From positions 54,564 through 118,563 of the forward strand of contig NZ_KI519516.1 of the NCBI RefSeq assembly GCF_000482865.1: 64,000 bases of DNA, given 5' to 3'. Origin of the DNA: Actinokineospora inagensis DSM 44258. Its GTDB lineage: Bacteria; Actinomycetota; Actinomycetes; Mycobacteriales; Pseudonocardiaceae. The notes under the pieces were generated by a model. The model ran no database searches. It was given only the letters and a program-made list of their open reading frames with translations, and was not told where the DNA came from. The position numbers and the translations under genes were made by a program. Shown here piece after piece: positions 9,485 through 16,006 of this stretch. Positions within the stretch are counted from its first letter, which is position 1, and each line of letters opens with the position of its first letter.

Positions 9485-9521
9485 CCGTGTGGCGGGGCAC
9501 CCCCTGGACCCCGCCACACGG
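9485..9521. terminator. Perfect 13-bp stem-loop
   Basis: CCGTGTGGCGGGG (9485-9497) pairs perfectly with CCCCGCCACACGG (9509-9521) across an 11-nt loop. There is no T tract, which is common for actinobacterial terminators. It separates the cyclase region from the XRE cassette. Confidence 0.55.
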
Positions 9522-9640
9522 AACACCCCCACACACAGTGGCTCGGTGGGTGGCCGAACGTCGACCAGGAACCAGCGTGGTTGGTGCCTCTAACTCAGGG
9601 TTAACCCTTGCGGGTCATCGTAGCCGGCACTGTGGGCGGA

Positions 9641-9669
9641 TTGTCAACTGACAGTTACCCTGCGACACT
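9641..9669 (+). promoter_or_regulatory. Promoter with an overlapping palindrome, upstream of the XRE cassette
   Basis: TTGTCA (9641-9646) and GACACT (9664-9669) are separated by 17 bp and match -35/-10 spacing. The -35 box overlaps the palindrome TGTCA-AC-TGACA (9642-9653), a likely operator for autoregulation by the XRE protein. The predicted start point, about 9676, is next to an in-frame GTG at 9677, so a leaderless, longer form of the regulator is possible. Confidence 0.45.
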
Positions 9670-9739
9670 GAACAGGGTGGCATTGGCCATCGATGTGACT
9701 CCATGGGATTCCAGTGCACTCCACTGTCGGGGGGATGGC

Positions 9740-10177
9740 ATGTCCAGCGGCGCCAGCACGCCGTTGACCGCGCGGTTGGACCGGCTGTTCCGGCTGAGCA
9801 GGCCGCAGGGCAGGCAGTGGTCCAACGCCGAGGTCGCCGCCGAGATCAAGAGGGCCGATCCGGAGCTGCGGGTCAGCGGGGCGTACCTGTCGATGCTGCG
9901 CACCGGTCGGCGCACCAGCCCGTCGATGGACCTGCTGCAGGCGTTGGCCCGGTTCTTCGGGGTGAACCCGAGCTACTTCTTCGACGACGAGGACGGCCAG
10001 GGCGAACGGGTCCGCGAGCAGCTCGAGCAGTTGGCCATGCTGCGCGACCGCGGCGTCGTCGGCATCGCCCAGCGCGCGATGGGCCTGCCGCGGTCGAACC
10101 TGGATCTCATCGCCGCGCTGCTCGACCAGGCACGCAGGCAGCGCGGCCTGCCCCCGGTCACCGACGACGAGGGCTGA
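9740..10177 (+). CDS. EspR-like XRE-family transcriptional regulator
   Basis: The 145-aa product (ATG at 9740, G-rich ribosome site just upstream) has a helix-turn-helix at about residues 10-75 with the sequence order seen in mycobacterial EspR: TARLDRLFRL, then AEVAAEIK, SGAYLSMLRTGRRTSPS and ALARFFGVNPSYFFDD. The C-terminal helices (about 85-135) would serve dimerisation. It heads a four-gene cassette (metallopeptidase, membrane protein, P450-like protein) and probably represses its own promoter through the palindrome at 9642-9653. An in-frame GTG at 9677 would add 21 residues if translation is leaderless. Confidence 0.85.
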   Translation: MSSGASTPLTARLDRLFRLSRPQGRQWSNAEVAAEIKRADPELRVSGAYLSMLRTGRRTSPSMDLLQALARFFGVNPSYFFDDEDGQGERVREQLEQLAMLRDRGVVGIAQRAMGLPRSNLDLIAALLDQARRQRGLPPVTDDEG

Positions 10178-10182
10178 ACCCG

Positions 10183-10692
10183 GTGTCGCGGCGGGACCTG
10201 CGCGCGGTGCGGCGGGAGTGCGCCGCCACCCTCGCCGCGCTGGACCTGCCCGCCCGGATGGACCTCGCGGCGCTGTGCGAGCACCTGGCGGCGGCGCGCG
10301 GGCGGCCGCTGCACGTGGTCCCGGTGGCGATGGGCGCCTCGCAGCCGTGCGGGCTGTGGGTGGCCACCCGGGACGCGGACTGGATCTTCTACGACGAGGC
10401 GACCACCCGAGCGCACCGGGAGCACATCATCCTGCACGAGATCGGGCACATGATCTGCTGCCACCGCGGCGGCGGGCAGTTGGACGCGGACACCGCGACC
10501 GCGTTCTTCCCGGACATCGACCCGCGGCTGGTCCGGGACATGCTGGCCCGCACGGGCTACAGCGACGAGCAGGAGCAACAGGCCGAGGTGATGGCGTACC
10601 TGCTGGCGCGCAGGCTGCGCGACCACGGCACCCGGCACGGCGACGAGGTGGCCGCCCGGATAGCCGACTCGCTCGACCACTCGGCGACGTGA
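10183..10692 (+). CDS. ImmA/IrrE-family metallopeptidase
   Basis: The GTG start lies 5 bp after the regulator stop. The 169-aa protein carries the zinc motif HEIGH (in HIILHEIGHMICCHRG), with a downstream glutamate in EQQAEVMAYLLARRL as probable third ligand, the classic COG2856 layout. ImmA and IrrE proteins cleave or inactivate a cognate XRE repressor, so its target is most simply the EspR-like protein encoded just before it. Two cysteines right after HEIGH are unusual but do not remove catalytic residues. Size is normal for a stand-alone ImmA-type protein. Confidence 0.88.
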   Translation: MSRRDLRAVRRECAATLAALDLPARMDLAALCEHLAAARGRPLHVVPVAMGASQPCGLWVATRDADWIFYDEATTRAHREHIILHEIGHMICCHRGGGQLDADTATAFFPDIDPRLVRDMLARTGYSDEQEQQAEVMAYLLARRLRDHGTRHGDEVAARIADSLDHSAT

Positions 10693-10702
10693 GCGTCCTC
10701 GG

Positions 10703-11791
10703 GTGAACGGACTGCTCTACCCGCTGTGCGCCGGGATCGCGTGGGTCAGCTTGCTGTTCAAGCTCCCCGCCCTGCTGCGCCGAACCGGTGGCCCGGCGGC
10801 GGTCGCGGTCGGCTTCTTCTACCTGTTCATGGGCGTCACTTTCACCATCAGTGACCCGAGGGTGTGGGCCGCCCTTGATCGGGTGACGGGGGTGTCGAAC
10901 CTGTCCCTGTTGCTGTCGCAGGGCAGCGTGATCGGCGTGGCGGCGAGCCAACTCGCGGCGCTGACCTTCTGGGCGCGCGACCCGGACCAGGCCCATCCGG
11001 TGGTGCGGCGGCAGATCTGGGGTTTCGCCGCCGTGTTCCTGGCGATGGCCGCCTTGTTCACCGCCGCCGACCTCACCGAGGAAGACACGACCACGGCGGC
11101 GGTCCGCTTCTCCGGCCAGGGCCTCTACTCGGTTTACCTGATGCTCTACGTAACCGCGTTCGCCGTGACCGAGTACCTGATCGTGGTTCGCTGCCTGCGG
11201 TATGCCCGCGCCGTGGACGGGCGTTGGCTCCCTCGGGGCCTGCGCTTGGCGGCCATCGGCGCCGGTGGTGGACTCGCTTACGTCGTCGCTCGTTATGCCG
11301 ACGTGCTGGCGGGTCCGTTGGGGGTCGATCCGCAGCGCTGGGAGTTGGTGGCCAGGCTGGGTGCGGGTCTCGGCGGCATCTGCACGCTCATCGGCTGGAG
11401 CCTTCCCGGGTGGGGGCCGCAGCTCGGGGCCCTCCGGGGGCGTTGGCGTGACTATCGTTCGTACCAGGCGCTGTACCCGTTGTGGGTGGCGGTCACGCGG
11501 GCGAATCCGGAGCTCGCGCTGGATCCGGGCGCTGGGCGTCGGGCGGTTCGGGACCTGAACTTCCGGCTGCATCGACGGGTTATCGAGATCCAGGACGGGC
11601 TGCGCTGGCTCCGGCCGGCATTTCCGTCCCCAGACGAGACTGGCAGGCGCGCTGCTGTCGCCATCGCTGCCGCGCTGCGCTCGCCCGGGGGGACGATGTC
11701 TGTCTGGAATCCGGACGAAGAAACCGACACCGCCTGGTTGGTCCGCGTCGCCCAGGCGTTTGACGCACTCCCGAAAGGCACGGCACCGTGA
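10703..11791 (+). CDS. MAB_1171c-like multi-pass membrane protein
   Basis: The 362-aa protein has about seven hydrophobic segments in residues 1-235 (for example [17 protein letters not shown] and [13 protein letters not shown]), followed by a 120-residue soluble tail containing [18 protein letters not shown] and [18 protein letters not shown]. This architecture and the tail pattern match the MAB_1171c group annotated as putative transporters; no transport activity is established for it as far as I know. Its last codons overlap the ATG of the P450-like gene (ATGA), so the two are co-translated. Position behind an XRE/ImmA pair suggests a sensor or effector of a signal-controlled module. Confidence 0.75.
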   Translation: MNGLLYPLCAGIAWVSLLFKLPALLRRTGGPAAVAVGFFYLFMGVTFTISDPRVWAALDRVTGVSNLSLLLSQGSVIGVAASQLAALTFWARDPDQAHPVVRRQIWGFAAVFLAMAALFTAADLTEEDTTTAAVRFSGQGLYSVYLMLYVTAFAVTEYLIVVRCLRYARAVDGRWLPRGLRLAAIGAGGGLAYVVARYADVLAGPLGVDPQRWELVARLGAGLGGICTLIGWSLPGWGPQLGALRGRWRDYRSYQALYPLWVAVTRANPELALDPGAGRRAVRDLNFRLHRRVIEIQDGLRWLRPAFPSPDETGRRAAVAIAAALRSPGGTMSVWNPDEETDTAWLVRVAQAFDALPKGTAP

Positions 11792-12927
11792 ACGAACCGT
11801 TCGGACCCGACTTCTACGCGGACCCGTATCCGACGTACGCACGGCTGCGGGCTGATGGCGGCGTTCATCGGATGTCCACACCGGACGGTTCGTTGGCGTG
11901 GCTCGTTACCCGCTACGACGATGTTCGTGCTGGTCTTGCCGACCCTGCGCTGTCGTTGAACCGTGCGAATGCTGGTGAGGGGTATCGGGGTTTCGCCCTA
12001 CCTCCTGCGTTGGACGCCAATCTGCTCAACCTCGACCCGCCTGATCACACTCGGCTCCGTACTCTCATCGCCCGCGAGTTCACACCCCGGCGGGTTGAGT
12101 CGATGATCCCAGCCATCACCGCTGCTTGCGCTGAGACGCTGGCTGCGCTGCCCTCGGGTGAACCTGTCGACCTGATCGCGGAGTTCGCTGCTCCGCTTCC
12201 GCTGCGGGTTATCGGTGATCTTCTCGGCGTTCCGCCTGCTGATCGTGCGCGGTTTCGCGGGTGGACCAGTACTCTGCTGACGCCACAAGCGCCGTCGGCG
12301 GCCCGCGACGCGGTCATCAACATGCACCGGTTCCTGGTCGAGTTGGTCGCCGCGAAACGTGCGGAGCCGGGGGATGATCTGCTGTCCGGTTTGGTCGCCC
12401 TGGAAGACGCCCTCAGCTCGGATGAACTGGTTTCCATGGCGTTTCTGGCGTTGTGGGCGGGGTATGAGAATCTGGTCAACCTGATCGGGAACGGGGTGCG
12501 GGCGCTGTTGAGTGTGCCGGATCAGGTCGCCGGGATGGACTTGGCGGTGGCGGTGGAGGAACTGACTCGGTTTGACCAACCCCTGCAGTGGGCGATTCGG
12601 CGGTTTCCGGTTCGGGATGTGGTCATTGGCGGGGTGGAGATTCCGGCTGGGGATACGGTGTTGTTGGGGATCGCTGCGGCGAATCATGATTCGTCGGTTT
12701 TCGGGGATACGGGGTTGGATCTTCGGCGGAGGGTGAATCCGCATGTGAGTTATGGGTATGGGATTCATCGGAGTTTTGGGTCGCGGTTGAGTCAGGTGGA
12801 GGCTGGGGTGGCGTTTGGGGGGTTGCTGGATCGGGGGGTTCGGTTGGCGGTGGAGATGGGGGCGTTGCGGTGGGTGCCGTCGTTTCGGAATCGGGGGTTG
12901 GTGGAGTTGCCGGTGATTTTGGGGTGA
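11788..12927 (+). CDS. Cytochrome P450 homologue lacking the heme-ligand cysteine (pseudoenzyme)
   Basis: The 379-aa protein aligns by eye with bacterial P450s along its length: [17 protein letters not shown] (C-helix), EELTRF for the ExxR motif, and a meander before the heme loop. Two catalytic sites are changed. The heme loop reads [18 protein letters not shown], with Ser329 (AGT at 12772) where the invariant cysteine should be. The I-helix reads LWAGYENL instead of AGHET/AGGDT. It should not bind heme through thiolate and probably acts as a binding or signalling protein. Its ATG overlaps the stop of the membrane-protein gene. Codon use drifts to G/T-rich in the last 300 bp, merging into the G/T-rich repeat DNA downstream. 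Confidence 0.85.
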   Translation: MNEPFGPDFYADPYPTYARLRADGGVHRMSTPDGSLAWLVTRYDDVRAGLADPALSLNRANAGEGYRGFALPPALDANLLNLDPPDHTRLRTLIAREFTPRRVESMIPAITAACAETLAALPSGEPVDLIAEFAAPLPLRVIGDLLGVPPADRARFRGWTSTLLTPQAPSAARDAVINMHRFLVELVAAKRAEPGDDLLSGLVALEDALSSDELVSMAFLALWAGYENLVNLIGNGVRALLSVPDQVAGMDLAVAVEELTRFDQPLQWAIRRFPVRDVVIGGVEIPAGDTVLLGIAAANHDSSVFGDTGLDLRRRVNPHVSYGYGIHRSFGSRLSQVEAGVAFGGLLDRGVRLAVEMGALRWVPSFRNRGLVELPVILG

Positions 12928-12934
12928 AGGGGCT

Positions 12935-13162
12935 CTGGGCCTCGGCTTCGCCTCGGGGGTCGGCCTGGTCGCCTTCGGCGACGCCGGCGCTTGGGCGCCA
13001 GATGAAAGCTGGGGTGCCCGTTGTGGTGAAGTTGTTTTGTTTGGGGCCCCTAGCGGCAGCCTGGGTAAGGCTAAAAGGCGGGGCCACTGAAAAGCGTGGC
13101 CTTACCCGCCAGCCGGCTTAGGCCACCGCTCCCCCCAAACAAAACAACTTCACCACAACGGG
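12935..13162. repeat. Dispersed palindromic element, copy 1 (30-bp arms)
   Basis: The arms 13017-13046 and 13133-13162 are perfect inverted repeats of 30 bp (starting CCCGTTGTGGTGAAGTTG). Nested stems lie inside the 86-bp loop (GGTAAGGC/GCCTTACC and GGCCAC/GTGGCC). About 80 bp before the left arm is also conserved with the second copy at 22958-23184. There is no coding sequence, so it is a REP- or MITE-like element or a very strong bidirectional terminator. Confidence 0.85.
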
Positions 13163-13422
13163 CGGTTGGGATCGGCGGGTTTCGAGGCGCGCGGGGCCAG
13201 TGTGGGACTTCGCTGATATGGGGCGGGTTTCGAGGCGCGTGGGGTGGGCTGGCGGCCTTTGTTGATATGGGGTGGGTTTTGAGGCGCGCGGGGCGAGAGT
13301 GGCGTTTCGTCGATGGGGTGTCGGCTTCGGGGAGTGAGGTGTGGGCTGGTGGCCTTTATTGATATGGGGCGGGTTTCCGGGGGCAGGGTGCGGTGTGGCG
13401 CTTTATCGGTGTGCAGGTGGGG
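13163..13422. repeat. 48/49-bp tandem repeat, about five units
   Basis: The marker TT(C/T)GTTGAT-like 9-mer recurs at about 13209, 13258, 13306, 13355 and 13402, giving periods of 49, 48, 49 and 47 bp. Each unit also has a G/T-rich block reading roughly GGGTTTCGAGGCGCGCGG. The period is not a multiple of three, so it is not coding. The same family occurs at 23185-23361 and, inverted, at 63760-64000. Confidence 0.8.
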
Positions 13423-14325
13423 TTAAGGGCGGTGACCGGCGCGTTTGAGGGCGGTGGTGATGAGGGTGACTTCGGCGGAGGGGATGTCGGTGAGGGAGGT
13501 GACGAAGTGGTAGAGCTCGGGCATGTCTTTGCAGAATACGGCGGCCATGAGGTTGGTGGGGCCGGTGGTGGCCAGGACGCCGTGGACCTGGGGGGTGGCG
13601 GCGAGTCTGGCGCCGACGGCGGGCAACTGTCCTGGTGGGACGGTCATCCAGATGTTGGCGTCGACGGTCAGGCCGAAGGTGCGGGGGGTGGTGATCACGC
13701 AGGTGCGGAGGTAGCCGGCGGCGGCGAGGCGGTCGAGGCGGCGGCGGAGGGTGGATTCGGGGGTTTTCAGAGTTGCCGCCAGGGTGGGGGTGGGGAGGCG
13801 GGCGTTGGTTGTCAGTTCGGTTATCAGGTGGTGGTCGAGGGGGTCGAGGGATAGCGGGGTTACGGATACGTCGGGGGTGAGGGCATCCGTTTCCGCCTTG
13901 GTGAGGAGGCCGGTTCGCCAGTCGGCGGCGTCGGAGAAGACGTGGAGGACTGCGAGGGATTGGAGGGTGGTGATGGCTTGGGTGGTGGGCAGGCGTGGGA
14001 CTGGGCCGACGGTGACGGCGATGATTTCCTCGGCGCCCGCCACGATGTCGATGAACAGGACTTCGGGGTGGCGGGACAGGGAGTCGGCGATCACCTCGAC
14101 GCGGCCGCGCAGGACGCGGAGGCGGAGCATGGTGACCTGGGGTAGGCCCAGGCGGGGGTTGGGGACGCGGACCACGCGGAGAACTGCCGACAGGCGGGTC
14201 AGGCTTCGGGTGACGGTGCGGGGAGAGATGTCCAGGACCTCGGCGATCCGGGTGGGGCCCGCGCGGCCGTCGACCTGGAGGGCGGAGGCGATGCGTTGGT
14301 CCAGTTCTGACAACTCCGGGGGCAT
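13423..14325 (-). CDS. Lrp/AsnC-family regulator with two tandem modules
   Basis: The 300-aa protein contains two Lrp units back to back: a helix-turn-helix near residues 5-45 (LDQRIASALQVDGRAGPTRI) with its RAM-like domain, then a second winged helix near 155-200 (LDHHLITELTTNARLPTPTL) with its own ligand-binding part. Ordinary Lrp proteins have one. The ATG at 14325 is taken because the first helix begins right after it; no clear ribosome site is visible. It is divergent from the inositol-phosphatase-like gene at 14398 with only 72 bp between, so the shared region should hold its operator. Ligand unknown. Confidence 0.88.
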   Translation of the reverse strand: MPPELSELDQRIASALQVDGRAGPTRIAEVLDISPRTVTRSLTRLSAVLRVVRVPNPRLGLPQVTMLRLRVLRGRVEVIADSLSRHPEVLFIDIVAGAEEIIAVTVGPVPRLPTTQAITTLQSLAVLHVFSDAADWRTGLLTKAETDALTPDVSVTPLSLDPLDHHLITELTTNARLPTPTLAATLKTPESTLRRRLDRLAAAGYLRTCVITTPRTFGLTVDANIWMTVPPGQLPAVGARLAATPQVHGVLATTGPTNLMAAVFCKDMPELYHFVTSLTDIPSAEVTLITTALKRAGHRP

Positions 14326-14397
14326 CGGGAGTCCAGTTTCGCTCAGATCGATGGATATCAGCAGCGTATCCGATCGCGGGGCGCTGATGCTGGGGAC

Positions 14398-15135
14398 ATG
14401 CTGAACACAGTGATCCAGATCGTTGAGGATGTCGCGGCGGGGATTCCGGTACGGGAGGCGCCGCCTGCGGCCACGTTGGCCGAGTTGACCGAGGAGTTCC
14501 ACGCGCTCGACAAGCCGCTCGCGGAGGCGCTCCACGAGAGGTTGGGGCGGGTGGCGCCGCAGGGGTGGGTGGTGGACGCGATGGACGGGGCGGTGCAGTA
14601 CCTGCAGGGTCTCCCGCAGTGGTGCGTGTCGGTGGCGCTCGTCCGGGACGGTCAGCCGGTTCTCACCGTGCTGCACTCCCCCGTCCTCGGCGAGACCTAT
14701 GCCGCTGAGCGCGGGAAAGGCGCGTGGCGGGACGGCGAACCGATCCGCCCGTCGGCGAAAACCGACCTGGCGGCCGCGCTCGGAGGGACGAGCCACCCGC
14801 CCGCGAACGACCCGCAGCAGGCAGCGCACGACGCGGCGGGGCGGGCGTTGCCGGGAATGTTGAAGCGAATCGCGGCGGTGCGGAACCTGGGGCCGACGTC
14901 GTGGCAGGTGGCGGATGTGGCGGCGGGACGGATGGACGTGTTCTGGGAGTTCGGGCGCGACCCGGAGAACCTGGTGGGGCCAAGCCTGATCGCGGTCGAG
15001 GCAGGAGCCCGGCTGACCACCGCCGGGGGCGGGGCGTGGACACCGGACGCGGACAGTTTCCTCGTGGCGGCACCGGGGTTGCACGCGGCGGCTCTGGCGG
15101 CGATCTCGTCCGGGGTGGGTGACGATCACCAGTAG
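14398..15135 (+). CDS. Inositol-monophosphatase-family protein with altered metal ligands
   Basis: The 245-aa product shows the family core GWVVDAMDGAVQYLQG (D60 and D63 correspond to the DPLDGT aspartates) and LADVAAGR-like SWQVADVAAGRMDVFWEF. The usual first glutamate pair (GEE) is not recognisable, and the closing WD(V/L)AAG motif, whose Asp binds metal, is replaced by PENLVGPSL. It may therefore be weakly active, use another geometry, or be a non-enzymatic relative. It faces the double-Lrp regulator across a 72-bp gap. Part of its 3' end is duplicated about 217 bp downstream. Confidence 0.75.
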   Translation: MLNTVIQIVEDVAAGIPVREAPPAATLAELTEEFHALDKPLAEALHERLGRVAPQGWVVDAMDGAVQYLQGLPQWCVSVALVRDGQPVLTVLHSPVLGETYAAERGKGAWRDGEPIRPSAKTDLAAALGGTSHPPANDPQQAAHDAAGRALPGMLKRIAAVRNLGPTSWQVADVAAGRMDVFWEFGRDPENLVGPSLIAVEAGARLTTAGGGAWTPDADSFLVAAPGLHAAALAAISSGVGDDHQ

Positions 15136-15518
15136 CCGAAGGCAGGACGCGCACACCCGACGTGAACCGTTCGTCATGGCAGCACCAAGGTCGCACCCAG
15201 CCGCCCCGGCGGCGAACGTGCCGGGATCGATGACGATCACCGGTGCGGGGGTGTGGCCCTCGACCCGAGCAGGTTCCTGACGCGAGGCACCGGGGTTGCA
15301 CGCGGCGGCCCTGGCGGCGATCTCGTCCGGCGTGGGTGACGATCACCGTTGGCGGGGTGGGCAGGCTGGTGGCAGGCGGAGCGAGCGGGGCCATTGATGG
15401 CACGGAAAAAGGTCCCGGGCCCGTCTCCGGTGTCGGGTCCGCGCACCGCCGCGAAGTCGGGGCGCGGGGGGTGGAATAGCGGGCCCGGCACCGGACCATT
15501 CCACACAAAGGGGTCGTC
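15136..15518. repeat. Intergenic region with a duplicated gene end
   Basis: About 60 bp of the upstream gene's 3' end (15071-15130, CACCGGGGTTGCACGCGGCG onward) recurs at 15288-15347 with very few changes. A third short copy of GACGATCACC lies near 15232. No gene is supported in this stretch. Confidence 0.75.
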
Positions 15519-15692
15519 GTGAGAAGTGTTGACAACGCGCTCGCCGAGTCCGAACCGGGATACCGGCGGCGAAAACGCGGAATGCCCGCCGCTGTCCGAC
15601 TGCTGTTGCTCTCCTGTGCGATCGGCCTCGCGGTCGCGGTGGCCGCGTTGCCGTCGGCCGCCGCCCTGGCCGACCTGATCACCCGCGCTTGA
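15519..15692 (+). CDS. Small single-span membrane protein (57 aa)
   Basis: A GTG at 15519 follows a good AAAGGGG ribosome site and opens a 57-aa frame: a basic N-terminus (YRRRKRG) followed by one hydrophobic segment of about 25 residues rich in Ala, Leu and Val, then a short tail ending LADLITRA. A strong hairpin terminator follows directly at 15705, so the unit looks like a complete monocistronic gene. I do not recognise a family. Confidence 0.6.
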   Translation: MRSVDNALAESEPGYRRRKRGMPAAVRLLLLSCAIGLAVAVAALPSAAALADLITRA

Positions 15693-15704
15693 CCGACTTA
15701 CCAG

Positions 15705-15734
15705 AGCGCCCCCGGTCCACCTGGACCGGGGGCG
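15705..15734 (+). terminator. Rho-independent-type terminator
   Basis: GCGCCCCCGGTCC (15705-15717) pairs perfectly with GGACCGGGGGCGC (15722-15734) across a 4-nt loop, and TTT follows. It ends the small membrane-protein gene. Confidence 0.85.
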
Positions 15735-16006
15735 CTTTGCGTCGCCGGAACAATGCCCGGCGGGAGCGAATCCGGCTGACCATTCCCACATCTACCGGCA
15801 ATACTGTGAACGCCGACAAAGCGGCCCACATCACAGGCGCGGAGCCGGAAAGCGCAGGCGATCTTGATCTATCGCCCGGCGGAGGTGACGCCGGTCATTC
15901 AGCCGCACCGATCTACTCGCCGACAAGAAGATATCGGCCCCGGCGCGCGGTATTCGCCGGAATCAGCCGGGGCGAGGCCACGTGAGAACAGGGAGCACCA
16001 CCACCG

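Larger units (their letters stand above)
9030..9739. other. 700-bp intergenic region with two strong hairpins and an operator-promoter
   Basis: No gene is supported here. The stretch holds two perfect inverted repeats (9387-9431 and 9485-9521) and a promoter/palindrome at 9641-9669 that serves the downstream XRE cassette; each is listed separately. Confidence 0.6.
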
